Shown here piece after piece: positions 17,107-26,759 of a stretch of DNA of 64,000 nt. The translations under genes were made by a program, and so were the position numbers. The notes under the pieces are model-generated. The model made no database searches, was not told where the DNA came from, and was given only the letters and a program-made list of their open reading frames with translations. The stretch comes from Chromohalobacter sp. 11-W (lineage in GTDB: Bacteria; Pseudomonadota; Gammaproteobacteria; Pseudomonadales; Halomonadaceae): the NCBI RefSeq assembly GCF_029889905.1, contig NZ_JARANZ010000003.1, forward strand, positions 186,001 through 250,000, in the 5' to 3' direction. Positions within the stretch are counted from its first letter, which is position 1; every line of letters starts with the position of its first letter.

Positions 17107-18288
17107 ATGAAGAAGCTCGTCGAGAAGCGCGTGTCGAAGATGTCCCTGTGTCGCGATTTGGGCATGATGCTCGTCATCGCGCTGCTGGTCGGCTGCGATG
17201 CCCATGGCGAGGCGGATGCCGTCAGCGCACCGCCGCCTCCGAAAGTCGACGTGGCAGCGGTGCTGGTGGAACCGGTCACCCTGCGCGAGACCTTTACCGG
17301 CCGCGTGGCGGCGCCGCAGACCGTGCAGGTCCGGCCACGGGTGAGCGGCTATATCGACGAAGTGGCCTTCGAGGAAGGAGAGCTGGTCGAGGCCGGCAAC
17401 CTGCTGTTCCGTATCGATCCCCGCCCCTACGAGGCTCGCGTCCAGGCCGCCAAGGCATCGCTGGCGCAGGCACGCAGCCAGCGTCAACTCGCCGAGGTAG
17501 AAGCCGGTCGGGCCAACACCCTGATCGGCCGACAGGCCATTTCCCGAGAGCAGTACGACCAGCGCAAGGCGGCCGCACTCAACGCCCAGGCGCAGGAAGC
17601 GGAAGCCGAGGCCACGCTGACCAGCGCCGAACTGGAACTGCAGTACACCCGGGTCACCGCACCGGTGACGGGGCGCACCGGGCGAGCCATGGTCACCAAG
17701 GGCAATCTCGCCAGCGCCGATGCGTCGGTGCTGACCACGCTGGTCTCGGTGGATCCTTTGTACGTCTACTTCGACAGCAACGAAGCCGACGCGCAGGGAG
17801 CGCAGAAACTGCTGGCCCGGGACGAGCCGCTGACGCTGAACATCGGCATGACCGGCGAGACAGGCTTCCCCCACCAGGGCCAGCTGGATTTCGTCGACAA
17901 CCAGATCAACGCCGACACCGGCACGCTGCGCTATCGCGCGGTTCTGCCCAACCCGGATGGCGCATTTCGGCCCGGCCAGTTCGCGCGGGTGGAGATGCCC
18001 GTCGCCAACCTCAGCGAGGCGATGCTGGTGAATCGCAAGGCGGTGCTCGCCAATCAGGACCGGCGCTTCGTCTACGTGGTCGGCGACGACGACACGGTGA
18101 CGCCCCGTCAGGTGGAGCTTGGCCGCGAGGTGGGAGAGCTGGTGGTGATCCGCGCCGGGCTGAAGGCCGGTGAGCGCGTGATCGTCAACGGTACCCAGAA
18201 GGTGTTCGCCCCCGGCATGCCGGTCACGCCCAACCCGATCGCCATGCGCGAGCCGGCTGTAGGCAATGACGTCGCCACGCGATCCTAG
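17107..18288 (+). CDS. RND efflux periplasmic adaptor lipoprotein (MexE-like)
   Basis: Membrane fusion protein of 393 aa that links an inner-membrane RND pump to an outer-membrane channel. A lipobox LVGC places the lipidated Cys at residue 30, after the hydrophobic MLVIALLVG. Then come the beta-barrel/lipoyl halves (TFTGRVAAPQTVQVRPRVSG and LEYTRVTAP-type segment ELQYTRVTAPVTGRTGRAMV) separated by an Ala/Gln-rich coiled-coil hairpin (about 120-180). Start 17107 has GGAG about nine bases before it; the in-frame extension to 17059 would bury the lipoprotein signal. The pump gene follows 81 bp later. There is no outer-membrane channel gene in the window, so it probably uses a TolC encoded elsewhere. 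Confidence 0.93.
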   Translation: MKKLVEKRVSKMSLCRDLGMMLVIALLVGCDAHGEADAVSAPPPPKVDVAAVLVEPVTLRETFTGRVAAPQTVQVRPRVSGYIDEVAFEEGELVEAGNLLFRIDPRPYEARVQAAKASLAQARSQRQLAEVEAGRANTLIGRQAISREQYDQRKAAALNAQAQEAEAEATLTSAELELQYTRVTAPVTGRTGRAMVTKGNLASADASVLTTLVSVDPLYVYFDSNEADAQGAQKLLARDEPLTLNIGMTGETGFPHQGQLDFVDNQINADTGTLRYRAVLPNPDGAFRPGQFARVEMPVANLSEAMLVNRKAVLANQDRRFVYVVGDDDTVTPRQVELGREVGELVVIRAGLKAGERVIVNGTQKVFAPGMPVTPNPIAMREPAVGNDVATRS

Positions 18289-18369
18289 CGCTGCCTAAAG
18301 GCCTTTCTCCTCCCTCCCCGAATGACAAGACGCGGCGGGCATCGTCCCCGCCGCTCAGGAGCCTCTGTC

Positions 18370-21300
18370 ATGAACTTCTCCCGCTTTTTCGTGGACCGGC
18401 CGATCTTCGCCGCAGTGCTCTCGATCGTCATCTTCGCGGTGGGGGTGATCTCCATCCCCAATCTGCCGATCGGGGAGTATCCGGAGGTGGTGCCGCCCTC
18501 GGTGCTGGTGCGCACCACCTACCCGGGTGCCAACCCCAAGGAGATCGCGGAGACCGTGGCCACGCCGCTGGAAGAGGCGATCACCGGCGTCGAGGACATG
18601 ATGTACTACAAGTCCGTGGCCGGCTCCGATGGCGTCTTGCAGATGACCATTACCTTCCAGCCCGGGACGGATCCCGAACAGGCCACCGTGCGCGTCCAGA
18701 ACCGGGTCAGCCAGGCGCTGGCGCGGTTGCCGGAAGCGGTGCGGCGACAGGGCGTGACCACCCAGAAGCAGTCCCCCACCTTCCTGATGGTGGTGCACCT
18801 GGTCTCGCCGGATGACAGCTACGACACCCTCTACCTGCGCAACTACGCGCGTCTGCACGTGCGCGACCAGCTGGCGAAGATTTCTGGTGTCGGCGAGGCA
18901 CAGCTGTTCGGCGGTGGCGATTACGCCATGCGCGCCTGGCTGGACCCCGACCGCATTGCCTCGCACGGTCTCACCGCCAGCGATGTGGTCGGCGCCATGC
19001 GTGAACAGAACGTCCAGGTCTCCGCTGGACAGATCGGCGCCGAGCCGATGCCGGAAAGCGATTTCCTCACCCTGATCAACGCCAAGGGCCGCCTGTCCAC
19101 CGAGCAGGAGTTCGGCAACATCGTGCTCAACGTCGGCGAGGATGGCGAAGTCCTGCGGCTTCGCGATGTCGCTCGGCTCGAGATGGGCGCGGGCGATTAC
19201 ACCCTGCGCGCCAGCCTCGACGGCAAGGATGCGGTGGCGATCGGCATCTTCCAGTCGCCCGGCGCCAATGCCCTGCAGATCCGCGACCAGGTGATCCGGA
19301 CCATGGACGAGCTGGCCACCCAGTTCCCGCCAGGGGTGGAGTATCGCACCGTCTACGACACCACGCTGTTCGTCAGCGACTCGATCCGCTCGGTGATTCA
19401 GACGCTGCTGGAAGCGATACTGCTGGTGGTGCTGGTGGTGACGCTGTTCCTGCAGACCTGGCGCGCGTCGCTGATTCCGCTGCTGGCGGTGCCGGTCTCG
19501 GTGGTGGGCACGTTCTCGGTGCTGTTGCTGCTGGGGTATTCGATCAATACCCTGACGCTGTTCGGGCTGGTGCTCGCGATCGGCATCGTCGTCGACGACG
19601 CCATCGTGGTGGTGGAGAATGTGGAGCGCAACATCGGCCAGGGGCTGGCGCCACGCGCCGCCGCCCACCAGGCGATGCGCGAGGTGTCCGGGCCGATCGT
19701 CGCCATCGGCCTGGTGCTGTGCGCGGTGTTCGTGCCGATGGCGTTCCTCTCCGGGGTGACCGGCCAGTTCTACCGCCAGTTCGCGGTGACCATCGCCATC
19801 TCCACGGTAATCTCCACCGTCAACTCGCTGACGCTGTCGCCGGCGCTGGCCGCGATGCTGCTCAGGCCCCACGGTGCGCCCAAGGATCGTCTGACCCGGG
19901 TGATCGACTTCCTGTTCGGCTGGCTATTCCGGCCGTTCAACCGCTTCTTCAACGCCGGCTCCAATCGCTACCAAGGCGTGGTCTCGGGCAGCCTGCGCCG
20001 CCGCGGCGCGGTGTTCGTGGTCTACCTGGTCCTGCTCGGCACTACCGGTTACCTGTTCAAGATCGTGCCACCGGGGTTCATCCCGGTCCAGGACAAGATG
20101 TACCTGATCGCTGGTGTGAAGCTGCCGGAGGGCGCCTCGCTGGATCGTACCGATGACCTGCTGCGCCAGGTAGTGGATATCACCATGGAGACCGACGGCG
20201 TCGAACACGCCATCTCGTTCCCCGGCCTCAACGCGCTGCAGTTCACCAACACCGCCAACACCGGGCTGGCGTTTCTGACCCTGAAGCCCTTCGATCAGCG
20301 CACCCGCACTGCGGCGGAGATCAACGCCGAGATCGCCGGCAAGATCAGTGGCCTCAAGGACGGCATCGCGTTCTCGTTCATGCCGCCGCCGATCCTGGGT
20401 CTCGGCAACGGTTCGGGCTATCAGCTGTTCATAGAGGATCGCGGCGGACTCGGCTACGGCCCGCTGCAGGAAGCGGTGACCGCCTTCCAGGGCGCGGTGG
20501 TGCAGACGCCGGGGATGAGCTATCCGATCACCAGCTACCAGGCCAATGTGCCCCAGCTCGATGCCGAGGTGGATCGACTCAAGGCCAAGACTCAGGGCGT
20601 CGCGGTGAGCGACCTGTTCGATACCCTGCAGACCTATCTGGGCTCCACTTACGTCAACGATTTCAATACGTTCGGCCGCACCTGGCAGGTGATCGCCCAG
20701 GCCGACGCCCCCTACCGCGACAGCGTCGAGGATATCGCCCGGCTGCGCACCCGCAACGCCCAAGGCGAGATGGTGCCGATCGGCTCGATGATCGATATCC
20801 ATCAGAGCTTCGGTCCCGACCCGGTGCTGCGTTTCAACGGCTACCCGGCGGCGGACCTGGCCGGCGAGGCCGATCCGAGGGTGCTCTCCTCGCCCCAGGC
20901 GATGAGCGTTCTGTCCGATATCGGCGAGCGGGTACTGCCGGATGGCATCGACTTCGAATGGACCGATCTGAGTTATCAGCAGTTCACCCAGGGCAATGCC
21001 GCGCTGGTGGTGTTCCCGCTGGCGGTGCTGCTGGTGTTCCTGGTGCTGGCCGCACTCTACGAGAGCTGGACCCTGCCGCTGGCGGTGATCCTGATCGTGC
21101 CGATGTGCCTGCTGTCGGCGCTGGTCGGCGTCAGGATTTCCGGCGGCGATACCAACGTCTTCGTCCAAGTGGGGCTGGTGGTGCTGATCGGGCTGGCCTG
21201 CAAGAACGCCATCCTGATCGTCGAATTCGCCCGCGAACTCGAGTTCCAGGGTCGCAGCGTGGTGGAAGCGGCGCTGGAGGCTTGCCGGCTGCGACTGCGC

Positions 21301-21555
21301 CCGATCATCATGACCTCGATCACCTTCACCGCCGCGGTGATACCGCTGGCGCTGGGCCACGGGGCCGGCGCCGAGGTGCGCCAGGCCCTGGGCATCGCGG
21401 TGTTCGCCGGGATGCTCGGCGTGACCCTGTTCGGGTTGTTGCTGACACCGGTGTTCTACGTCGCGCTGCGCAAGCTGGCCGGCCCGCTAAAGCGCGATCA
21501 TGTGTCTACGCTGGAGGGAGAAACCGACGCCAATATGGGAGATCATCATGGCTAA
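18370..21555 (+). CDS. RND multidrug efflux pump, HAE1 family (MexF-like)
   Basis: Inner-membrane proton-driven multidrug transporter of 1061 aa, nearly the length of MexF (1062). It opens MNFSRFFVDRPIFAAVLSIV, the family signature. The proton-relay Asp pair is in GIVVDDAIVVVENVERN (about residues 403-419), and a second membrane half begins near residue 870 (FPLAVLLVFLVLAALYESW). The two large periplasmic porter domains are in place. The overall match to MexF runs through LGTDxxxAxVxVQNRV and VHLxSPDxxYDxLYL-type segments. It is co-transcribed with the adaptor. The frame ends 42 bp before the start of the broken thpR. Confidence 0.95.
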   Translation: MNFSRFFVDRPIFAAVLSIVIFAVGVISIPNLPIGEYPEVVPPSVLVRTTYPGANPKEIAETVATPLEEAITGVEDMMYYKSVAGSDGVLQMTITFQPGTDPEQATVRVQNRVSQALARLPEAVRRQGVTTQKQSPTFLMVVHLVSPDDSYDTLYLRNYARLHVRDQLAKISGVGEAQLFGGGDYAMRAWLDPDRIASHGLTASDVVGAMREQNVQVSAGQIGAEPMPESDFLTLINAKGRLSTEQEFGNIVLNVGEDGEVLRLRDVARLEMGAGDYTLRASLDGKDAVAIGIFQSPGANALQIRDQVIRTMDELATQFPPGVEYRTVYDTTLFVSDSIRSVIQTLLEAILLVVLVVTLFLQTWRASLIPLLAVPVSVVGTFSVLLLLGYSINTLTLFGLVLAIGIVVDDAIVVVENVERNIGQGLAPRAAAHQAMREVSGPIVAIGLVLCAVFVPMAFLSGVTGQFYRQFAVTIAISTVISTVNSLTLSPALAAMLLRPHGAPKDRLTRVIDFLFGWLFRPFNRFFNAGSNRYQGVVSGSLRRRGAVFVVYLVLLGTTGYLFKIVPPGFIPVQDKMYLIAGVKLPEGASLDRTDDLLRQVVDITMETDGVEHAISFPGLNALQFTNTANTGLAFLTLKPFDQRTRTAAEINAEIAGKISGLKDGIAFSFMPPPILGLGNGSGYQLFIEDRGGLGYGPLQEAVTAFQGAVVQTPGMSYPITSYQANVPQLDAEVDRLKAKTQGVAVSDLFDTLQTYLGSTYVNDFNTFGRTWQVIAQADAPYRDSVEDIARLRTRNAQGEMVPIGSMIDIHQSFGPDPVLRFNGYPAADLAGEADPRVLSSPQAMSVLSDIGERVLPDGIDFEWTDLSYQQFTQGNAALVVFPLAVLLVFLVLAALYESWTLPLAVILIVPMCLLSALVGVRISGGDTNVFVQVGLVVLIGLACKNAILIVEFARELEFQGRSVVEAALEACRLRLRPIIMTSITFTAAVIPLALGHGAGAEVRQALGIAVFAGMLGVTLFGLLLTPVFYVALRKLAGPLKRDHVSTLEGETDANMGDHHG

Positions 21556-21597
21556 AGACGCCGCCACTAGACTGCAGTCGCGGCATCGCGCACGACT

Positions 21598-22157
21598 ATG
21601 CGACAGCCCCGCCAGCGCATGATGTCGGGCCATCGACTCTTCTTCGCCGCCTGGCCCGACGACGCCCTGCGCGAGCGCCTGGCGTCACTGGCGTCGCGCC
21701 TCCAACGCCATTGCGGGGGCGTACGCCGGTTATCGACAACCTGCACCTAACGCTGGGATTTCTAGGGAATGTGCCCACGGCAGAGATTGCGGCCTTGCAG
21801 GCCTTGACCGAGCGCCTGACGGTGCCCGCAGGCGAGTGGACGCTCGACCGCTACGGCTATTTCCAAAAACCGCGCCTGGCATGGCTCGGCGGACCGCCGA
21901 CGCCCACGCTGCGCCTGTGGCACGCGCATCTTGGCGAGGCCTTGCAAGCCAGCGGCCGGCCGCTGCCGGCCTCGCAAGACTACCGGCCTCACATCACGCT
22001 ACTGCGCGATGCCGAGAAGGCGCCGCCCGCAACGCTTAAAGCGCCCGAATGGACTTGGCCGTTGACGCGGCTGACGCTAGTCGAGTCGATTCTCGACGGC
22101 ACGCGGCCCGTCTATCGGGTGCTGGCCGAGTGCCCCGCGACGCCGGCCAACGAGTAG
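21598..22157 (+). pseudogene. thpR: RNA 2',3'-cyclic phosphodiesterase ThpR, split by a -1 frameshift
   Basis: 2H-phosphoesterase family gene of about 180 codons, interrupted near its start. The N-terminal part (ATG 21598 or 21619) reads MMSGHRLFFAAWPDDALRER to HCGG, the family opening, then runs out of frame and stops at 21748. From 21720 the next frame gives RTPVIDNLHLTLGFLGN onward, ending at 22157. Both catalytic HxT motifs, HLTL and HITL, are in the second frame. One extra G in the G5 run at 21715-21719 would join them (CGG-RTPVIDNLHL). Either the gene is recently inactivated, or the read has a homopolymer error, or translation slips there. The gene lies between the pump gene and yeeZ. 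Confidence 0.85.
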
Positions 22158-22159
22158 AT

Positions 22160-23032
22160 TCAGGCGGATTCGGGCGCCTGCCGCTGGGCCTTTATCACCT
22201 CGGCGTAGCCCTCGCGGAAGGAGGGATACTGAAAGCGATACCCGCTATCGCGCACGCGTGAGTTGTCACAGCGCTTGCTGGCACGCCGCCGCAACGGTGA
22301 TTGAATGGTCTCGGTGAGCTCGACCTTGAGCTTGCCCGCCATCCACGTCATCACTTCGTGCAAGGGTGTCGGCTCGCAGTCACTCGCCAGATAGAGCGCC
22401 TCTAGCGGCTTGTCGTCGAGGCTCAAGGCGATCAAATGCGCCAGCACGCCCGCGCAATCGTCGCGATGGATACGGTTGGAATACATCGGCGGGTTCGCCG
22501 CCGCGACGCGCCCTTCCTTGACCTGGCGGATCAGGCGATCGCGCCCCGGGCCGTAGATCCCCGAAAAGCGCACCACGGTACCCGGCATAGGGTGATCGAG
22601 CAGCGCCTGTTCGGCCTCGCGCATCAGTAGCCCCGAGAACCCGGTGGGCGCGGTCTCGGAGGTTTCATCGACCACTTCGCCCGCTTGCTGGGCATAGACG
22701 CTGGTCGATGAGACGAAAAACACGCGCTTGGGCGGCGTGGCACGCGCCTCGAGTTCGCCGAGCACGGCCTTGATGCCCTTGGGATATGCTTCGGCATAGG
22801 CGTTTTCGTCGAAGCGCGCAGCGCTTAGGATATAGACGACGGTATCCGCGTCGGGCAAGCGAGCCAGCGCGGCGGGATCCGTGATGTCCAGTGCCAGGGC
22901 CTCGATGCCGGTTTCCGCGAGCGGCGCGACCTGGCGGCGCACGCCGATCACCCGCTGGCCGGCGTCGATCAACCGCTTACCTAGCTGGATACCAATGTCG
23001 CCGCAACCAATAATCAGAGTCGTTTTCTTCAC
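22160..23032 (-). CDS. yeeZ: YeeZ-like NAD(P)-binding SDR protein
   Basis: Extended-SDR family protein of 290 aa, close to E. coli YeeZ (274 aa), whose reaction is unknown. The Rossmann loop GCGDIGIQLGKRL begins at residue 9. SSTSVYAQ (about 107-114) is the usual SDR Ser/Tyr region, and GIYGPGRDRLIRQVKEG matches the YeeZ pattern. The end of the gene is two bases from the end of thpR, on the opposite strand. It is divergent from oxyR, and the gap carries the triple repeat at 23046-23086. Confidence 0.82.
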   Translation of the reverse strand: MKKTTLIIGCGDIGIQLGKRLIDAGQRVIGVRRQVAPLAETGIEALALDITDPAALARLPDADTVVYILSAARFDENAYAEAYPKGIKAVLGELEARATPPKRVFFVSSTSVYAQQAGEVVDETSETAPTGFSGLLMREAEQALLDHPMPGTVVRFSGIYGPGRDRLIRQVKEGRVAAANPPMYSNRIHRDDCAGVLAHLIALSLDDKPLEALYLASDCEPTPLHEVMTWMAGKLKVELTETIQSPLRRRASKRCDNSRVRDSGYRFQYPSFREGYAEVIKAQRQAPESA

Positions 23033-23045
23033 CTTTCCCTAGCCT

Positions 23046-23086
23046 CTTGGTAAAAGTCCTTGATAAAAAGTCTTTGGCAAAAAGTC
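23046..23086. repeat. Three-copy 13-14 bp tandem repeat upstream of oxyR and yeeZ
   Basis: CTTGGTAAAAGTC (23046-23058), CTTGATAAAAAGTC (23059-23072) and TTTGGCAAAAAGTC (23073-23086) in direct succession. The element starts 14 bp before the yeeZ ATG on its leader side and 64 bp before oxyR, so it falls within the divergent promoter region. Confidence 0.7.
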
Positions 23087-23149
23087 CCTTGCATCGAATA
23101 CCTTAGTGAATCCATCGCGTAGCCTAGGAGGCCCGAAAAGGCCCAGATC

Positions 23150-24070
23150 ATGACTCTAACAGAACTCCGTTATATCGTAACCTTGGCTCAAGAGCACCAC
23201 TTCGGGCGCGCTGCCGAGCGTTGCTACGTCTCCCAGCCCACTCTCTCGGTGGCCGTCAAGAAGCTGGAAGACGAACTGGGCATCGCCTTGTTCGAGCGTT
23301 CCAAATCCACCGTACAGGTCACACCACTGGGCGAGAAGATCGTCGCTCAGGCGCATCGGGTGCTGGAACAAGCCGGCCTCATCAAGGAAATGGCCACCGA
23401 AGGCAAGGATCAACTGGCGAGCCCACTGCGCATCGGGGCGATCTACACCATCGGACCTTACCTGTTTCCGCACCTGATCCCCGAACTGTCGCATCATGCC
23501 CCGCAGATGCCACTGTACATCGAAGAAGGCCTGACGGGGGATCTACGCCGCAAACTGCGCAGCGGTGAACTGGACGCCGTGATCGTCGCCCTGCCGTTCA
23601 CCGAGCCAGATGTGCTGACCAAGGCGATTTACGAAGAACCTTTCGAAGTGCTGTTACCCGCCGGCCACCCATGGACACGCAAGACCGCTATCGCCAAGGA
23701 AGAATTGCTCCAGGAAAAGCTGCTGCTGTTGGGCGAGGGGCACTGCTTTCGTGACCAGATTCTCGAAGCTTGCCCCGCCATCAACAATCAACTCAACAAT
23801 CCCGGCAACACCCTGATCGCCGAGGGCGGTTCGCTGGAAACCATTCGCCACATGGTGGCCTCGGGGCTGGGCATCACGGTGCTACCCAAGTCGGCCATCG
23901 GCACCGGCCATTATGAATCGGGACTGCTCGAAAGCCGGCCCTTCGCCAATAGCGTGCCCAGCCGTACAGTGGCCATCGCCTGGCGTGCCAGCTTCCCCAG
24001 GCCCAAAGCCATCGATGCCCTGACCAAGGCCATCGAAATGTGCCAACAGCAGCGTATTCAGGCGGCATGA
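23150..24070 (+). CDS. oxyR: Hydrogen-peroxide-sensing regulator OxyR
   Basis: LysR-type regulator of 306 aa that activates peroxide-defence genes when oxidised. Cys199 and Cys208 in EGHCFRDQILEAC have the same numbering as in E. coli OxyR; they form the sensing disulfide. The N-terminal HTH is MTLTELRYIVTLAQEHHFGR, then SVAVKKLEDELG. The total length is that of the E. coli protein (305 aa). The stop codon overlaps the recG start (ATGA), so oxyR and recG are translationally coupled, an arrangement also known in pseudomonads. Confidence 0.97.
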   Translation: MTLTELRYIVTLAQEHHFGRAAERCYVSQPTLSVAVKKLEDELGIALFERSKSTVQVTPLGEKIVAQAHRVLEQAGLIKEMATEGKDQLASPLRIGAIYTIGPYLFPHLIPELSHHAPQMPLYIEEGLTGDLRRKLRSGELDAVIVALPFTEPDVLTKAIYEEPFEVLLPAGHPWTRKTAIAKEELLQEKLLLLGEGHCFRDQILEACPAINNQLNNPGNTLIAEGGSLETIRHMVASGLGITVLPKSAIGTGHYESGLLESRPFANSVPSRTVAIAWRASFPRPKAIDALTKAIEMCQQQRIQAA

Positions 24071-26160
24071 GCACTGACATAAAGGCTATGGATGCACCGG
24101 TCAGCGAGCTCACCGGCGTGGGCGAGGCGCTGGCCGCCAAGCTCGCCCGGCTGGGCATCGCCAGCATTGCCGATATGCTCTTTCATCTGCCGTTGCGCTA
24201 TCAGGATCGTACGCGCATCACGCCTATCGGCACGCTGCGCGCCGGTACCGAAGCCGTGGTCGAGGGAGAGATTGCTGCCGCCGATATCGTCAAGGGACGG
24301 CGGCGCAGCCTGCTGGTGCGCCTCAAGGATGGTTCGGGCATCCTCAGCCTGCGCTTCTTCCACTTCTCGCCCGCGCAGCAACAGCAATTCACTCGTGGCC
24401 TGCGCGTGCGTGCCTTCGGCGAGGCTCGCGCCGGCGCTACGGGCCTCGAGATCTATCATCCCGAGTATCGCCTCCTTCAGCAGGAAGACGCGCCGGTCGA
24501 AGAACACCTGACACCGATCTATCCCACCACCGAGGGCTTGACCCAACCACGCCTGCGCGGCCTGATCCAGCAGGCACTCAAGCAACTCGACGCCGCGCCC
24601 GACGCCTTGCCGGACTGGATTCCCGATGCCCTGCGCCAGCGCTTTCGCCTGCCGGGGCTGCTCGAATCGCTGCGCTACCTGCACGAGCCACCCCCCGAGG
24701 CGCCGGTGGAACGTCTCGCCGAAGGGCGCCATCCGGCCCAGCGGCGCCTGGCGCTGGAAGAACTGCTCGCCCATCAACTCAGCCTGCGGCAGGTGCGTCT
24801 GCGCATCCAGACCGACAGCGCGCCCGCGTTGGGCGGCGGGCGTAGCCTGCAGGCGCGTTTCCTGACCCAGTTGCCGTTCTCGCTGACCGGCGCGCAGCGC
24901 CGCGTCCTCGACGAAATCGGTCACGATCTGGAACGCGCCACCCCCATGCTGCGCCTGGTCCAGGGCGACGTCGGCTCGGGCAAGACCGTGGTCGCCGCCA
25001 TGGCGGCACTGGCGGCCATCGCCGGTGACTGTCAGGCGGCCATCATGGCGCCTACCGAAATCCTCGCCGAACAGCATTATCGCAACTTCCGCGATTGGTT
25101 CGCGCCGCTGGGCATCGAGGTCGGCTGGCTGTCGGGCAAGCTCAAAGGCAAGGCGCGTCTGGACACCAAGGCGGCCATCGGCGATGGCCGTATCCAGGTC
25201 GCGGTGGGCACGCACGCGCTGTTTCAGGACGACGTGCACTTTCACCGCCTGGGCCTGGCGATCATCGACGAACAACACCGCTTCGGCGTTCACCAGCGCC
25301 TGGCGCTGCGCCAGAAGGGCGAAGCCGGCGGCCTCACGCCGCACCAGTTGATCATGACCGCCACGCCGATTCCGCGCACGCTGGCGATGAGCGCCTACGC
25401 CGATCTCGATCTGTCGATGATCGACGAACTGCCGCCCGGGCGCACGCCGGTCAAAACGGTGGCAGTCCCCGACGAGCGTCGTCCCGAGGTGGTCGAGCGC
25501 ATTCGCCGCGCCTGCGCCGAGGGCCATCAGGCTTACTGGGTGTGTACGCTCATCGAGGAATCCGAAGCCTTGACCTGCCAAGCCGCCGAGGCGACCCATG
25601 AACACCTCGGCGAGGCGCTGCCCGACCTGGCCATCGGCCTGGTGCACGGGCGCATGAAAGCGGCGGAAAAAGCCGAGGTAATGGAGGCATTCAAGGCGGG
25701 CGAGTTGGACCTTCTCATCGCCACCACGGTGATCGAGGTCGGCGTCGACGTGCCCAACGCCAGCTTGATGATCATCGAGAACCCCGAGCGTTTGGGACTC
25801 TCGCAGTTGCATCAGCTACGTGGCCGCGTGGGACGCGGCGCCACCGAGAGTTTCTGCGTGCTGCTGTATCATCCGCCGCTATCGCAGCACTCGCGGGAAC
25901 GCCTGGGCGTGATGCGCGATACCAGCGATGGCTTTCGTATCGCCGAGAAGGATCTGGAGCTGCGCGGCCCCGGCGAGGTACTCGGCACTCGCCAGACGGG
26001 CTTAGCGCAGATGAAGATCGCCGACCTGGAGCGCGATCGTGACCTGCTCGACACCATCAGTCCCCTGGCGCGCGCACTGCTCGACGAGGCGCCGGAAGCC
26101 GCCACGCCCTTGATCCGCCGTTGGCTGGGCGAAGACGCCGGGCATTACGGGCAGGTATGA
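24067..26160 (+). CDS. recG: ATP-dependent DNA helicase RecG
   Basis: Branch-migration and fork-reversal helicase of 697 aa (E. coli RecG 693). The N-terminal wedge domain has the OB-fold around residues 50-150. Walker A GDVGSGKT starts near residue 300, DEQHRFGV near 401, and the later motifs TATPIPRTLAMS and HQLRGRVGRG are complete. The start at 24067 overlaps the oxyR stop as ATGA; a start at 24088 (MDAPVSELTG) is also possible. The tail EVLGTRQTGLAQMKIADLERD is the RecG-type TRG region. Confidence 0.97.
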   Translation: MSTDIKAMDAPVSELTGVGEALAAKLARLGIASIADMLFHLPLRYQDRTRITPIGTLRAGTEAVVEGEIAAADIVKGRRRSLLVRLKDGSGILSLRFFHFSPAQQQQFTRGLRVRAFGEARAGATGLEIYHPEYRLLQQEDAPVEEHLTPIYPTTEGLTQPRLRGLIQQALKQLDAAPDALPDWIPDALRQRFRLPGLLESLRYLHEPPPEAPVERLAEGRHPAQRRLALEELLAHQLSLRQVRLRIQTDSAPALGGGRSLQARFLTQLPFSLTGAQRRVLDEIGHDLERATPMLRLVQGDVGSGKTVVAAMAALAAIAGDCQAAIMAPTEILAEQHYRNFRDWFAPLGIEVGWLSGKLKGKARLDTKAAIGDGRIQVAVGTHALFQDDVHFHRLGLAIIDEQHRFGVHQRLALRQKGEAGGLTPHQLIMTATPIPRTLAMSAYADLDLSMIDELPPGRTPVKTVAVPDERRPEVVERIRRACAEGHQAYWVCTLIEESEALTCQAAEATHEHLGEALPDLAIGLVHGRMKAAEKAEVMEAFKAGELDLLIATTVIEVGVDVPNASLMIIENPERLGLSQLHQLRGRVGRGATESFCVLLYHPPLSQHSRERLGVMRDTSDGFRIAEKDLELRGPGEVLGTRQTGLAQMKIADLERDRDLLDTISPLARALLDEAPEAATPLIRRWLGEDAGHYGQV

Positions 26161-26191
26161 CCCCAGGCAGGCAACATGAGTGCCTCGATCA

Positions 26192-26626
26192 TCATGACGA
26201 CACGGGGTCATCCTCGGCCTGACCGGCCTGGCGTTCCCACTTGCCCGCCTTGGCGAGCGCCATGATGACCTCGCGGGCAATGGCACGCTGGCTCGGCGGC
26301 AAGCCGGCAAAGGCTTCCAGGGTCTCTCGCTCGCGATAACTCAGCGCTTCCCACAGATGATCGCTCTCGTGGACGCGGTGCTGTACCGGTGCACCGAAGC
26401 GCAAGGCTGCCGGCGGCACTTTCAGCCAATCGGCGAGGACCACGAGCTTTTCTTGAGTGGGCAACGTTTCGCCGCGCAGCCATCGGCGTACACCGTGCAG
26501 CGTCACTGGGCGCCCCGGATTGCGCAGATTGAACTCGCGCTCCAGCACGGCAGGCTTGGGTGCATAGCCGGCCTGTTGCATGGCCTCGCGCAGGCGTTGG
26601 GCAAATTGGGTCTTGGCGTCTTCCAT
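26192..26626 (-). CDS. Small HTH (Cro/CI-like) DNA-binding protein
   Basis: Protein of about 144 aa with an N-terminal lambda-repressor-like helix-turn-helix (FAQRLREAMQQAG, then PVTLHGVRRWLRGETLPTQE, roughly residues 8-65). After that comes a region with SYRERETLEAFAGLPPSQRA of unknown fold, and an acidic tail. The function is unknown; similar short proteins are found as orphan regulators in halotolerant gammaproteobacteria. The start at 26626 (MEDAKTQFAQ) is preferred because the extension to 26698 has no HTH-family counterpart; the ribosome site is weak. It is convergent with recG and downstream of the YccS-like gene. Confidence 0.7.
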   Translation of the reverse strand: MEDAKTQFAQRLREAMQQAGYAPKPAVLEREFNLRNPGRPVTLHGVRRWLRGETLPTQEKLVVLADWLKVPPAALRFGAPVQHRVHESDHLWEALSYRERETLEAFAGLPPSQRAIAREVIMALAKAGKWERQAGQAEDDPVSS

Positions 26627-26759
26627 GCCTGCACAGTAAGACGTCTCGCCCCCAAGCGACGTAACCATCGCGTTGCTTTTTTGAAGATCGAACAACACTA
26701 TCGGTTACGCTGCGTGACGTCGATTATCCCCAGATAGCAGTGACTTACCCGTGACGCCG

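Noticed and set aside
18355-19872. 505-codon minus-strand frame inside the RND pump gene
   Set aside because: His/Gln/Arg-rich composition without domain features; antisense shadow of a real pump gene.
21715-21719. Programmed frameshifting in thpR as the default explanation
   Set aside because: The G5 run has no visible slippery heptamer or downstream pseudoknot, and the family is not known to be recoded; mutation or read error is simpler.
24058-25812. 584-codon minus-strand frame inside recG
   Set aside because: Antisense to an intact, motif-complete RecG; no family resemblance.
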